Shown here: positions 34,867 through 45,400 of the stretch, one piece after another
Position numbering within the stretch: the stretch's first letter is position 1
Layout of the letters: every line of letters starts with the position of its first letter
NCBI GenBank assembly: GCA_022843785.1
Contig: JALHMZ010000005.1
Location: 62,001 to 126,000, forward strand
Length of the DNA stretch: 64,000 bases
Direction of reading: 5' to 3'
Source: Nitrospira sp.
GTDB taxonomy: Bacteria; Nitrospirota; Nitrospiria; Nitrospirales; Nitrospiraceae
Notes under the pieces: model-generated
The model's database searches: none
What the model was told of the DNA's origin: nothing
Seen by the model: the letters and a program-made list of their open reading frames with translations, nothing else
Made by a program: the position numbers and the translations under genes

Positions 34867-36210
34867 TCAGAAGCGTGTGACACTCGAAAAATTGAACTCC
34901 GGCAGGACAATCGCAGGCGCCAGCATCTTTCCGGTCTCCGCCGTGACCGCCTCCATCGGCCCCGTTGCCGCGTCGATCTGTTGAAACGCCCTGAGCGGAC
35001 TGTCGTGGAATCGAAAATTCTTGATCGCGGAGACGATTTCTCCTTTTTTCACGAGGAATGTGCCATCGCGAGTCATGCCGGTCAGGGTGAGATCGATGGG
35101 ATTGACGGTGCGGATATACCAAAAATTTGTGACCAGGATCGCATAATCGGTCCGTTTGATGAGATCCTGAAGGTTGCTGCACGCAGCGCCGTTGACGGAC
35201 AGGACAGGCGCGTCCAGAGTCGGAAGATCTTGTACTCCGTGGGTTTGTGCCGTGAACCGATCATGGGCCAGTTGGGTGAGCACGCCATGGTCGATCCATG
35301 TGGACGGCATGCTCGGCAGTCCTTCTGAGGTCAATCCCACACCGAGCAGATCGGTATGATTGGGCGCATTACACAACATCAGCCGGTCGTCGACGATCTG
35401 CGTGCCCAACTTGCCGGCGAACGGGCTGGTGCCTTTGTCGTAAGATTTAGCGTCGAGCGACCACATCAGCCATGTCCACAGACCTGCCACGGCGGATGGT
35501 TCAAAAATGACCGGATAAGGCCCGGCTGGGAGCTCTATCGGCTCTCGGCTGCGCTTCGCCTTCGCAATGGCCGCCAGCGTCCGTTCCTGAATTTTCAGGT
35601 GATCCACCGAGCGATGGGCCGCCGCACTCCACCCGGTCGCGTCGCCGGCCTGGACCGTGAGGCTGAATCGTGCATCCGCCCGCGCTTCGTACCCGAACAG
35701 TCCGTTGTTGGCCGCAATGCCAACCGACGCCGCCGAGGTTGAGACCACCCCCGCCGCCAGGAGATTCTCCATGCGGCAGTGGCCGATGGCTTCGTTTGCA
35801 TATTCGAGACGGCGCGCCGGTCCCGCCGCCGTCGTTTCCGGCCTGGCTGTTTCACGAGCCACGAACGGGAACGGCTCAGGAGGCGGAAGATATTCCGGAT
35901 CCTCCGGTGAGATCCGCGCAATGCGCTCGGCCCGCGCGAGCGTGTCGTGGATCGACCCGGCGGTAAAATCCGTCGTGGAGGCCGTGCCGTGCCGCCGGCC
36001 GAATGCGACGGTTATGGCCAGCGTCCCGCGCCGCGTGTCCACATTCTGCACGACTTGGTTATTCGCAAATCTGGTGGTTCCGGAATGCACATCGTGGAGG
36101 GTCACAATAGTTTCGTCACCGGAGGATCGGGTGAACACCAGGTCGGCGAGAAAGCGAAATTCCTCACGCCCCGTCATTTTCGGCCAGCGAGTGGCGTTCC
36201 CCGCACTCAT
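34867..36210 (-). CDS. tldE: TldE/PmbA-family metalloprotease subunit
   Basis: Non-catalytic partner of TldD (447 aa), needed for the heterodimeric protease that digests unfolded or leader peptides. Features are the N-terminal 'TTRFANNQVVQNVDTRRGTLAITVAFGRRHG', the middle 'PVIFEPSAVAGLWTWLMWSLDAKSYDKGTSPFAGKLG', and the C-terminal 'LTGMTRDGTFLVKKGEIVSAIKNFRFHDSPL'. There is no HExxxH motif, as expected for TldE. The ATG overlaps the tldD stop (ATGA), so the two are translationally coupled. Confidence 0.85.
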   Translation of the reverse strand: MSAGNATRWPKMTGREEFRFLADLVFTRSSGDETIVTLHDVHSGTTRFANNQVVQNVDTRRGTLAITVAFGRRHGTASTTDFTAGSIHDTLARAERIARISPEDPEYLPPPEPFPFVARETARPETTAAGPARRLEYANEAIGHCRMENLLAAGVVSTSAASVGIAANNGLFGYEARADARFSLTVQAGDATGWSAAAHRSVDHLKIQERTLAAIAKAKRSREPIELPAGPYPVIFEPSAVAGLWTWLMWSLDAKSYDKGTSPFAGKLGTQIVDDRLMLCNAPNHTDLLGVGLTSEGLPSMPSTWIDHGVLTQLAHDRFTAQTHGVQDLPTLDAPVLSVNGAACSNLQDLIKRTDYAILVTNFWYIRTVNPIDLTLTGMTRDGTFLVKKGEIVSAIKNFRFHDSPLRAFQQIDAATGPMEAVTAETGKMLAPAIVLPEFNFSSVTRF

Positions 36211-37664
36211 ACGTGCCCCTCACCTCTGATGACCTGTACGTTTCGGAATCGCGCCGGGGATGCGGCATGGGTCATCCAGCCCGATTGGCCGGGCTGGCCC
36301 TTCCCACACGTAATAAATCCGTACCGCCGCCGAAAAGTTCGGTCCGCGACTCCATCGCAGCTGTTCCAGAATCCCGGCGTGATTCCATGGTAGATCACAT
36401 CGCGGAGCATGTGGGTGCGCTTCCCGTTCTCGATCAGCCAGAATGCGTCGCCGCCAAACTGAAAGTTATAGCGGCGTTGATCAATACTGTAGGACCCGTG
36501 GCCTTCGATATAAATCCCCCGCTTCACACCGGCGATCAACTGATCGAGCGTGTCAGTGCCGGGGTCGAGCCCGATATTAGCGATGCGCACGATCGGCACG
36601 CTGCCCCACCCGTCAGCCCGGTTCGACCCACGGGAGCGTACCTCTCCAATTTTCGGCGCGACCTCGCGGTTCGTGCAGTACCCGACAAACAAACCATCCC
36701 GGACAATGTCCCATCGCTGGCATGCCACCCCGTCATCGTCATACCCGGTCGCAGCCAGCGTCTCCGGTTCCGTGTTATCAGCGACCAGCGTCACATGCCG
36801 AGAACCGAAGCGAAACGAACCCAGCTTGTCAGTTGTCAGAAAACTTGTGCCGGCGTAATTCGCTTCATACCCCAGTACGCGGTCCAGTTCGGTCGGATGG
36901 CCACAGGACTCATGCATGGTGAGGGAGAGGTGCTCAGGATCGAGCACCAGATCATACTGGCCCGCATCAACCGCTGGAGCCTTGACCTTTTCAGTCGCGT
37001 GAGCAGCAACGCGCGAGGCCTCGCGCAGGAGGTCGGCTTCCTCGATCAGTTCATAGCCCTTCCGAAGATGTGGCGTATTGAAACTGCGCGAGGCAAAGCG
37101 GCCTTCATGCAGCGCAGTTGCTGTGCAGTCGCCTTGCCCTGCCAACAGATCAAATTCCACACGCGACTCTTCCGTCGACACAAACAATTTGTGGTCTCGG
37201 CGCGCCCAGAGACTTGCGCTGCTTCGTGCGATGCCGGATTGCCGATGGAGCGTCTCCATCGTATTCAACAGTAAGTCCGTTTTCTTCTCAAGCGGGACAG
37301 TGAAGGGATCGATACGATAGGGCGTGATGACGCGGTCACGATGAACTGGTTCCGGCACCAATCGCACTTTTTCGAGGGCCACCGATGCAGATCCTCTGGC
37401 GATCTCAATAGCCAAATTCGCCACCCGTGGTACTTCTTCCAGCGATAAGACTGAACTCGCGGCAAAACCCCAGGCTCCATGGTAAAGCACACGCACGCCG
37501 AAACCGACGTCCTTGAGGTCTCGAATCGAAGCGATTCGGCGATCCTCACCTTCGATGTGCTCCGTGCGGCTGTCTTGAATGCGGATGTCGCCGTACTCCG
37601 CGCCTGACGCCCTAATGCCCTTCAGTGCAAGCTCGGCGAATTCATCCCAGGTCGGAGAGTTCAT
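36207..37664 (-). CDS. tldD: TldD-family metalloprotease catalytic subunit
   Basis: Zinc protease (485 aa) that with TldE cleaves small peptides such as microcin or PQQ-type leaders. The catalytic motif HExxxH is seen in 'SLTMHESCGHPTELDRVLGYEANYAG' around residue 255, and the C-terminal Cys of the metal site may be in 'FWNSCDG'. 'KRGIYIEGHGSYSIDQRRYNFQFGG' is typical of the family. The ATG at 37664 has GAGAG 8 bases upstream and is preferred over a GTG at 37673. No RiPP precursor is evident nearby. Confidence 0.87.
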   Translation of the reverse strand: MNSPTWDEFAELALKGIRASGAEYGDIRIQDSRTEHIEGEDRRIASIRDLKDVGFGVRVLYHGAWGFAASSVLSLEEVPRVANLAIEIARGSASVALEKVRLVPEPVHRDRVITPYRIDPFTVPLEKKTDLLLNTMETLHRQSGIARSSASLWARRDHKLFVSTEESRVEFDLLAGQGDCTATALHEGRFASRSFNTPHLRKGYELIEEADLLREASRVAAHATEKVKAPAVDAGQYDLVLDPEHLSLTMHESCGHPTELDRVLGYEANYAGTSFLTTDKLGSFRFGSRHVTLVADNTEPETLAATGYDDDGVACQRWDIVRDGLFVGYCTNREVAPKIGEVRSRGSNRADGWGSVPIVRIANIGLDPGTDTLDQLIAGVKRGIYIEGHGSYSIDQRRYNFQFGGDAFWLIENGKRTHMLRDVIYHGITPGFWNSCDGVADRTFRRRYGFITCGKGQPGQSGWMTHAASPARFRNVQVIRGEGHV

Positions 37665-37753
37665 AGCGATCACTCTCGAATTGAATGACGGGATGGGTCA
37701 GTATAACAGGTGAGAAGTAAAACAGTGAGCCCGTCGAGGTCGAGCGAACGGGG

Positions 37754-38047
37754 CTAGAACAGCCCTGCGATGCCGGTGGAAATTTTGTCTTGGACGATGG
37801 GGGTGGCTTCGGGAATGTCTAAACCTTTTTGCCGCACGTGGCCGACCATTCGCATCAGTTGCACCTTTGCACTGCCCGAGGACTGAGTTCCAGCCCGTTG
37901 GTCGATCGATCTACCGATCTTTCGGTCGGTAATTTGAACGTCCGCCACGCACAGGCAGGTCACACCATCTTCCCTGTGCGGCGGCTGCATACCGGGGAAA
38001 CCGGACATCTCGCGAAATCCAGTGGAGTCGAGGAAGCCAGGCAGCAA
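37754..38047 (-). CDS. Small open reading frame of doubtful status
   Basis: A 97-codon frame in the 450-base gap between tldD and hpnR. The last two thirds ('VADVQITDRKIGRSIDQRAG', then '...KGLDIPEATPIVQDKISTGIAG') look protein-like, while the first third does not. It may be a short gene with a later start or the remnant of one. I recognise no family. The rest of the gap shows no other feature that I can support. Confidence 0.3.
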   Translation of the reverse strand: MLPGFLDSTGFREMSGFPGMQPPHREDGVTCLCVADVQITDRKIGRSIDQRAGTQSSGSAKVQLMRMVGHVRQKGLDIPEATPIVQDKISTGIAGLF

Positions 38048-38119
38048 TCGACCTCAACAGAACGGAAGCATTGCCCAGCCACTTGCGCTCGACTGTTGTT
38101 AATCACCCCTCCGTCGAGA

Positions 38120-39664
38120 TCAGACCACCGTGCCCATGCGGGTCTCGTCGACGAAGGTCTCGGTCGCATCGTCGATCGCCCGGCTGTGGCGGCCTTTCGG
38201 CGGCAGGATAAACAACTGCTTCGGGTCGATCTTGTCTTTCTTCTCCGGCGGCATCGACATCTCATACTTCACCGGGCGACGGTGATCCGCCATTTGCAGC
38301 TCGGGATTGTAGACGCTGTTGAACTTCCACAACATCTTGATGAAATTGGTTTGTCCCCGCATCAAGTGCCCGGCCGCAATCTTAGCCGTGCCTTTGAGCG
38401 CAGCCCACCCGAGATGCTTCTTGTTGAGCACCTGTTGGGTCTTGACCAGTTCCGCATAAAACTCATGGAGCGGCATCTTGGTCGGCATCACGGCATGCTG
38501 AATGTCAAAGAGGCGGTAATCCCGCGTGTGGAGTTTGCGAGATTCCGTGAGCCAGCTCTCGGTTCCCGGGTACGGCGTATTGACGCTGATATTGACGATC
38601 TCCGGAATTTCCAAGCACCACTGCCGGATGACTTCGAACCGTTGACGATCCCAATCCGGATCGGCGATGAGATTGATGGCCACGGTAATCCCAAGAGATC
38701 TGGCAAACTCCAACGCCTCGAAGTTTTTGCCCAACGAGATGCGCTTACGGTGCATCTTGAGACCTTCGGCATCGATGGCTTCCACACCGAGGAACATGTA
38801 CTGGAGCCCAAGCGTCTTCCAGAACTGGAAGACTTCTTTGTTGCGCAGGAGGACGTCGCCGCGTGTTTCCATGTAGTACTGCTTCTTGATCCCACGCCGC
38901 GCGACCGCTTCGCCGATCTCCATGCCCTGCTTACCCTGGATGAACGCCACGTCATCGACCAGGAAAATACCTGGTTCTTGAACCTGCTCCAAATCTTCAA
39001 CGGCTTTCTCCGGGCTGACCATCCGATAGCTGCGTCCATAGAATGTCCAGGCGCTGCAGAAGGAGCAATCCCACGGACAGCCTCGTGCAAACTCGACGGA
39101 CGCGCAAGGATCCAGCACGCCGATGAAATACTTGTGCCGGTTCCGCAACAGATCACGCGCTGGACGAACATTGTCCAGATTCTCGATAAATTGTGGCGGA
39201 GGTCCTTCACCGTCGAGCGTGACGACGCCAGGAACCTTCTTAATCGCCTTACGATCTTCCTCCACAGCTTCCAATAGCTTGGGAGCGGTGACTTCACCTT
39301 CTCCCCTCAGCACACAATCAATGGCACCGTCGCCGTGCTTCAAAAAGTCCTGCGCCACAAAGGACGCGCTGTGGCCTCCGACGAAGACGAAGGAATGCGG
39401 CAATTCCCGCTTGGTCAATTTCGCCAGATCCACGATCTCCGGAACGTTTGCGAGATAATTGCATCCGAACGCGATGACATCGGGCTTCCACGACCGAAGC
39501 ATCGCCTCATAGTCCTGCCAGGTGTCAGCCTGCAGATCGATCAAGCGGACGTCGTGCCCTGCCTGACGGACGGCCTGTGCGACCATCTCCAGACCGAGCG
39601 GTTCCAGCCGCAAATAAATTTTGGTGTACATCAAGGGCCCGGGGTGAACTGCGAGGAATTTCAT
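38120..39664 (-). CDS. hpnR: Hopanoid C-3 methylase HpnR (B12-binding radical SAM)
   Basis: Radical SAM methyltransferase (514 aa) of the class that adds a methyl group at C-3 of bacteriohopanoids. The N-terminal cobalamin-binding domain starts 'MKFLAVHPGPLMYTKIYLRL' and includes 'FVFVGGHSASFVAQDFL'. The radical SAM cluster motif CxxxCxxC is in 'FARGCPWDCSFCSAW' (about 195-210). The C-terminal domain carries 'YMFLGVEAIDAEGLKMHRKRISLGKNFEAL'. The start matches HpnR as I know it. A strong AAGGAGG site precedes the ATG at 39664. No other hopanoid genes are adjacent. Confidence 0.85.
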   Translation of the reverse strand: MKFLAVHPGPLMYTKIYLRLEPLGLEMVAQAVRQAGHDVRLIDLQADTWQDYEAMLRSWKPDVIAFGCNYLANVPEIVDLAKLTKRELPHSFVFVGGHSASFVAQDFLKHGDGAIDCVLRGEGEVTAPKLLEAVEEDRKAIKKVPGVVTLDGEGPPPQFIENLDNVRPARDLLRNRHKYFIGVLDPCASVEFARGCPWDCSFCSAWTFYGRSYRMVSPEKAVEDLEQVQEPGIFLVDDVAFIQGKQGMEIGEAVARRGIKKQYYMETRGDVLLRNKEVFQFWKTLGLQYMFLGVEAIDAEGLKMHRKRISLGKNFEALEFARSLGITVAINLIADPDWDRQRFEVIRQWCLEIPEIVNISVNTPYPGTESWLTESRKLHTRDYRLFDIQHAVMPTKMPLHEFYAELVKTQQVLNKKHLGWAALKGTAKIAAGHLMRGQTNFIKMLWKFNSVYNPELQMADHRRPVKYEMSMPPEKKDKIDPKQLFILPPKGRHSRAIDDATETFVDETRMGTVV

Positions 39665-39956
39665 TTCCTCAAACCTCCTTGAGAGACGCTCGTTCTTATT
39701 CGAAGTCGTCGATAACTATTCAAGCGGGCATGTCCGGCCAAGACTGACGGGTAGAGGCCCAAGAGCTTACGCAACGCGGGATTTTGACAGAATGGGCGCT
39801 GAGGTTCAACCACTAACCCACATGATGCACGATCATGGTAACTGTGACCTCCAGCCTTCTGTCTTTCCTGAAGCGTATCGTCAGCGAAGTAGGCCTCACA
39901 AGGAACAGCACCTGCCTCGGTCTAGTTTTTCTTTCTCTTTGTGCCTACCATGTACC

Positions 39957-40265
39957 ATGCCGCCGCCCCAACGCACCGTTCGCCAGCGGATTCTCGAGCT
40001 ACTGATCGGCGCGCGGTTATCGTCTTATCAACTGGCACAGATGGTCGGCATTGCGGAACGGCTGATTGAAGAACATCTTCCGCATGTGGTTAAGACGCTG
40101 GCCAGGGACCGCACACAACGATTCGTGCTGGAACCGGCTACTTGTTCCGACTGCGGGTTTGTGTTTCGGGATCGGACAAAGTTGACGAGACCCAGTCGGT
40201 GCCCCACATGCCGGAGCGAGGGGATTACAGCCCCCCGGTATGGGATCGAGCCGGTCAAAAAATGA
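39957..40265 (+). CDS. HTH plus zinc-ribbon transcriptional regulator (COG3357-like)
   Basis: A 102-residue protein with an N-terminal winged-helix segment ('TVRQRILELLIGARLSSYQLAQMVGIAERLIEEHLPHVVKTL') followed by a zinc ribbon with two CxxC knuckles, 'CSDCGFVFRDRTKLTRPSRCPTC'. This order is that of the predicted archaeal/bacterial HTH-Zn-ribbon regulators. The ATG at 39957 starts just before the HTH; the frame extends upstream without domain content. The roughly 290 bases between hpnR and this start hold nothing I can support. Confidence 0.75.
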   Translation: MPPPQRTVRQRILELLIGARLSSYQLAQMVGIAERLIEEHLPHVVKTLARDRTQRFVLEPATCSDCGFVFRDRTKLTRPSRCPTCRSEGITAPRYGIEPVKK

Positions 40266-40314
40266 TCCAGCCATCTGGACAGACGCGTGTCAAATGAGTA
40301 GGATACTGGTCGAC

Positions 40315-40539
40315 ATGGTTATGAAATTCCCACGTGCGATATTTTGCGCCCTTGGTTTTCTCTTGGTACTGGGCTGTTCAGACTCGGGCAAGGACTTGTT
40401 CGAAACCGCCGTGTTCGAAGAGAACCAAAATAATATACCCCATGCAAGGGAACTCTACGAAGAACTGATTCGCGCCCACCCCTCCAGCAAGCTCGCCGAA
40501 CTCGCCAAAGCCCGATTAGCCGACTTGAAGGATCGGTAA
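40315..40539 (+). CDS. Small TPR-like lipoprotein
   Basis: A 74-residue protein with a lipoprotein signal ('AIFCALGFLLVLGC', lipobox Cys near residue 21) followed by a single TPR-like helical pair, 'DLFETAVFEENQNNIPHARELYEELIRAHPSSKLAELAKARLADL'. This resembles the small one-repeat lipoproteins related to BamD/YfgM, but it is much shorter. Starts at 40294, 40315 or 40321 are possible. The downstream gene is on the other strand. Confidence 0.65.
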   Translation: MVMKFPRAIFCALGFLLVLGCSDSGKDLFETAVFEENQNNIPHARELYEELIRAHPSSKLAELAKARLADLKDR

Positions 40540-40569
40540 CGCGCGGCCCATCGGAACAACCGGAGTGCG

Positions 40570-41385
40570 TCACAGGCTCTTGGGAAACCACGGAAAGAAC
40601 GCGTTTGTCGTCTGCTGATAGTTCCGATACTCCTCACCACGGCTCGCCAGTGCTTGTTCCTCAGCCCGCGGAATGCCGGTGACTTTGACCAGCAAGACAC
40701 CCATGAGCGTCGGGCCGATCCAGGTAAACAGCCAGCCGGGTGCTCCCATCGTCATCACGACATAGGAACACCAATGGAGCCATTCAAAAAAATAGTTGGG
40801 ATGGCGTGAGTAGCGCCAGAGACCGTCCCGACAGACGCGCCCATGGTTCTGTGGATCGGCACGAAAAAGCGCGAGCTGCCGGTCGGCCCTCGTTTCACCG
40901 GACACCGCCACACCCCAGATCAACAACCCGACGATCTCGATCAGCGAGGATGGCGGCTTGGGATTCCAGAGCAGCACCAGAAACGGCACGGAGAAAACCG
41001 CCACGGCCAGAGCTTGCAGCTGAAAGTACGTGAACATTTTGGCCGACTCTGAATCCCCCCATGCCTTCCGCAGGCGTTGATAGCGGGGGTCTTCCGGCTT
41101 TCCGATCACGCGCTCGAAGAGAATATAGCGACCCAAGCGCCCCGCATAGAACACCACCAACATCGCCGTGAGCACGATCCGCTCGATCCCGCTGTCGGCT
41201 TGGGTGGTATACCAGAGCACCACCGCCATGAGCCCCAGACACCATCCGGCATCACCGATGGAGGCATTCTTCACGCGCCGCTGCAAGGCCCACAGCCACG
41301 CCATGACGATCGCCATCACAAGATAGGCCATCACGACAAGGGATAAGGGGTCGGATTCGATTAGTTCGGTTTCAGATCCCATCAT
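40570..41385 (-). CDS. DUF1295 integral membrane protein (steroid reductase-like)
   Basis: A 271-residue membrane protein with about six hydrophobic segments. The C-terminal half has the DUF1295/steroid 5-alpha-reductase signature 'DGLWRYSRHPNYFFEWLHW' (about 188-206) and ends 'EYRNYQQTTNAFFPWFPKSL'. Members resemble isoprenylcysteine methyltransferase and steroid reductases, which bind cofactor at the 'RHPNY' motif; the substrate is unknown, possibly a lipid. It lies 20 bases downstream of the RmlD-like gene on the same strand, so the two may be co-transcribed. Confidence 0.85.
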   Translation of the reverse strand: MMGSETELIESDPLSLVVMAYLVMAIVMAWLWALQRRVKNASIGDAGWCLGLMAVVLWYTTQADSGIERIVLTAMLVVFYAGRLGRYILFERVIGKPEDPRYQRLRKAWGDSESAKMFTYFQLQALAVAVFSVPFLVLLWNPKPPSSLIEIVGLLIWGVAVSGETRADRQLALFRADPQNHGRVCRDGLWRYSRHPNYFFEWLHWCSYVVMTMGAPGWLFTWIGPTLMGVLLVKVTGIPRAEEQALASRGEEYRNYQQTTNAFFPWFPKSL

Positions 41386-41405
41386 GCATCCTTCATGGTT
41401 GTCTT

Positions 41406-42287
41406 TTACGGCACGCCGGGCTCATAGTCCCACAAATCGGTGTCTCGATGCATCCGACGCTCCAGCCAACTGCGAAAGCCAGGAATGGGAAACGATAAGA
41501 CGGCTTGGATCTTCTCGCAATTCAGAGAGAGATCGACAGGCCGCGGTGCACCGGCATGGGTGCGAGCGGATCCTTCGACCAGCCGGCCTTGCAGTTCCGG
41601 ATACCATGGCAAGAGCGCCTGTCCAATGTCCCAGCGCGACAACCGTTCCAGACCACCGAGATGATAGAGGCCCGGCAGGGCCTGACCGGCTACTTCCCAG
41701 ACCACTCGCGCAATCGCCCCGGCTGGAAGGGGGCAGCGGAATTCGTCCCCGTACAGCGTCATGCTCTTGCCGGACTTAGCCGTCCGACACATGTCTTCGA
41801 CGAAGCTCCGATTCCCATGCAGCGAAGTTCCCGCCGTCAGCACGATCCGCAGTACGGTATGGCGGGGATTCTCCAGAACAACCTGTTCCGCTTCAATCTT
41901 GGTCTTGCCGTAGAGGTTGATAGGGTTCGGAGCGTCTTGTTCCCGATACCAGCTGTGCCGGCCGTCGAAGACTTCTCCGCTTGAGAGAAAGATAAACGGG
42001 ATATCGTTGGAGAGTCGCGCCAGCTGAACCGTCGCGTCCACGTTGATGCGCCGGGCCAGTTCGGGATTCTGCTCACAATCCTTCGTCCGGCTCAGCGCCG
42101 CGCAATGGATCACGGCGTGAGGGTTGATTCGTTGCCAGGTCCGCTCGACAGCAGCGTGATCCGTAAGGTCGAGATCGGCACGAGTGAGCCCATGAACCTC
42201 CCAGCCCGGCGCCCATCGAGCAGCGGACTTCATCACATACTGCCCAATGAGTCCCGCCGCTCCCGTCACAACGACACGCGGCATCAT
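41406..42287 (-). CDS. RmlD-like NAD(P)-dependent sugar-nucleotide reductase
   Basis: Extended short-chain dehydrogenase (293 aa) similar to dTDP-4-dehydrorhamnose reductase. The nucleotide-binding motif GxxGxxG is in 'VVVTGAAGLIGQYV', followed by 'HAVIHCAALSRTKDCEQNP', 'FIFLSSGEVFDG' (catalytic Ser) and 'NLYGKTKIEAEQ' (YxxxK). No other rmlABC genes are nearby, so the actual sugar substrate is uncertain. Confidence 0.82.
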   Translation of the reverse strand: MMPRVVVTGAAGLIGQYVMKSAARWAPGWEVHGLTRADLDLTDHAAVERTWQRINPHAVIHCAALSRTKDCEQNPELARRINVDATVQLARLSNDIPFIFLSSGEVFDGRHSWYREQDAPNPINLYGKTKIEAEQVVLENPRHTVLRIVLTAGTSLHGNRSFVEDMCRTAKSGKSMTLYGDEFRCPLPAGAIARVVWEVAGQALPGLYHLGGLERLSRWDIGQALLPWYPELQGRLVEGSARTHAGAPRPVDLSLNCEKIQAVLSFPIPGFRSWLERRMHRDTDLWDYEPGVP

Positions 42288-42479
42288 GATGCGTTCATGG
42301 CGACACAGGTTTTCCGGAGAGCGCGCATGGAGGCAACCGGTTCGGAGAGCGGATCACTGCCTACAGGCCTCGATAATGTCCCCCATCGAAGACGCAGGCT
42401 CACATTGCGGTGAGATTCTACAACGTCAGACTGCCGGTTGGAAGAGTATATACACAGTCTTCCCTCGAACCCCTCATGA

Positions 42480-45400
42480 CTACGCGGCTCGTGATTCCGA
42501 TTCCGGAGGGGACGTGTCGCACGGCATCCAGCGATTCAAGGTCTCGGCGAGGGCTTTACCCGCGACCGGCTTGCTGAGAAAGTCATCCATCCCGGCCTCC
42601 AGGCATTGCTTACGGTCCTCTTGCATCGCATTGGCCGTCATCGCAATGATCGGCGTACGCCGGCCACCGCCTTCTCGTCGGCGAATGGCGTGCGTGGCTT
42701 GGAATCCATCCATGACGGGCATGTGGCAGTCCATCAGGACCACGGCATAGGCAATCCGTTCAAGCGCCTCAACGGCCTCGCGCCCATTCCCGGCCACATC
42801 CACCCGATAGCCGAGCTTTTCGATCATTTTCACCGCCACCTTTTGGTTGATGGGGTTATCTTCCGCCACAAGAATGCGTCCGCGCGACTGAGCCTGCGCT
42901 TCAGACAGGCTGTGGCGGGTAATCAGCGGCGCAGATGGTTGCGCCGGGCCCGAAACCGCAGAGGGTGCGTTGGCCAAGACCAGGCTGAGACAACTGTACA
43001 GCTGAGCTTGGCAGATCGGTTTCGTCAAGTAGGCGGCAATCCCGGCAGCTTGCGCCGCTTTGGCGTCGCCACGCCGGCCCAACGAGGTGAGGAGAACCAA
43101 GCGGGTGGCACTGATCGGCGATTCTGCCTTGATCCGGCGTGCCAACTCCAAGCCGTCCATGTTTGGCATCTGCAAATCCAAAATCGCCAGGTCAAACGGC
43201 GCGCCACGCGCTACGGCATCCCGCAGCACGTCCAGCGCCTGGGCCCCGCCTTCGGCGCTTTCATAGGCCAGGCCCTTCGCACGCAGCTGATGTTCCAGGG
43301 TCTGCCGGCAAATGGCATGATCGTCGACGATGAGCGTTCGGCTGCCTTGGAGACGCGCTGGAATCGGAGAGGCCTGACGGACGTGCCCGGAATAGGCCGT
43401 GCACCGGACCGTGAACCAGAAGGTGCTGCCCATTCCGTCTGTGCTGCGGACACCGACCTGCCCGCCCATCGTTTCCACCAGCTTCTTGCAGATGGCCAAA
43501 CCCAGGCCGGTGCCTCCGAACTTGCGCGTCGTCGACCCATCGGCTTGGGTAAAGGGCTGGAAGAGTTTCGCCTGTTGCTCAGGCGTCAGTCCGATCCCGC
43601 TGTCCGTCACCTCGAACTTCACCAAGCGATCCGTTGATGTGCCGCCCTCGTCATCAGCCGCCAGACTAACCGTAAGGACGACGTCGCCCCGTTCGGTGAA
43701 CTTGATCGCGTTACCGAGCAAGTTGACCAGAATCTGGCGTAGCCGCCCGGGGTCTCCATGGAGCCCGGGTGGTACGTCGGATTGCACGATGCAGGCCAGT
43801 TCGAGGCCTTTGGCATAGGCTCGTTCCGCGACAAGCGCGAGGGTGTCTTCAACGGTCGTACGCACATCAAAGTCGAGGTGCTCGAGATCAAGTTTGCCTG
43901 CTTCGATTTTAGAGAAATCCAGAATGTCGTTGATGATGTCCAACAAATGCTCGCCGGAACGGCGCACCATGTCGGCATATTCCTTCTGTTCGTCGGAGAG
44001 CGCCGTATCGAGCAGCAGCCCGGTCATCCCGATGATCCCGTTCATCGGCGTCCGAATCTCATGGCTCATCGTGGCCAGAAATTCAGATTTGATCTTTGCC
44101 GCACTGATGGCTTTGTCGCGGGCTTCTTCCAGCTCATGGTTCTTCGTTTCAAGCTCCTGCGCGGCTTGCGCCAGAGCGGCATCGGACCGGCGGCGTTCCG
44201 TGATATCGGTCATCACGCCCATCATGCAGGCAGGCCGGCCGGCCTCAGTCCAGCGTGTCACCTTCCCGCGCATGGCGAACCATTGCCACTCACCTGAGCG
44301 GTGCCGAACACGGTGTTCGATCACAAAAGCAGCAATTCTCGCTTCCAGGTGATCGTTCAGCGCTTCCTCAACCCACGGACGATCATCCGGATGCACGCGG
44401 GTCTTCCAATCGGAGATATTGTTGAGAACACACTCCTCCTGCTCGAAGCCTAGAAGCCGAATCCAACTCGGACTGTAGGAGGCCTGCCCTGTCACCAGGT
44501 CCCAGTCCCACAAACCATCGCTTGCAATCTCAATGGTGAGCCGAAGCCGGTTTTCACTGGCTCGAAGCGCGTCTTCAGCCTGCTTGCGGGCGGTGATGTC
44601 CTCCAGGATGCCACGCAGTTTGGTCACCTGTCCATTCTCAACGAGGACCGATACGCGATCCTGAATCCAGACGGTGCGGCCGTCGGCGGCCAGCATGCGG
44701 TATTCGAAGGTGTGCCCGTGATGCTGGCGGACTTTTTCAAGACAGTACTGCGGCGCCCAGCTCCGGTCCTCTGGGTGCATGTGGTCCACCCAGAAGGTCG
44801 GCGAGGAGAGCCATTGTTCAACCGGATAACCGAGGATGGCCTCGGCTTGCCGGCTGACGAAAGTAAACTGCATCGTCACGACATCGGACTCCCACACGAT
44901 GCCATTGATCGAATCGACCAGATCTTTGTAACGGTGCATGAGTCGTTCGATGGCCTGCTCCGCCCGCTTCCGCTCGGTGATAACCTCCGTAAACATGATG
45001 AGGCCGCCGATGTCACCCCTGGCCTCCCGCCAGGGGCGCACCTCCCATTTGAGCCAGTCTTCGGACCCGTCTGCGCGAACGAACCGGTCTTCTTCACGAC
45101 GGTCCACGGCCCCGCCCAGACAGCGACGATGGATCGCTTGCCATTCTTCGTTCAATCGAACTTCCGGGAACACGTCGTAGTGCTGTCTGCCGATCAAATC
45201 CTGATCGCCAAGCCGGTAGTCGTGTAACCAGCGACGGCTGACAGCGACATACCGGAGATCCTTGTCCAGCATGGCCACGGCGGCAGGCGTGTGCTCGACA
45301 AAGGATTTTAGTAAGTCGTGGCTCCGAGTGAGGGCTTCCTCGGCCCGCTTGCGCGCGGTGATGTCCCGGACAAACGCACAGTGGAATTCGTGGCCTTCAT

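Noticed and set aside
37829..39277. A 482-codon plus-strand frame over hpnR
   Set aside because: Antisense shadow with His/Leu/Asp bias; the hpnR frame has the radical SAM motif and a ribosome site.
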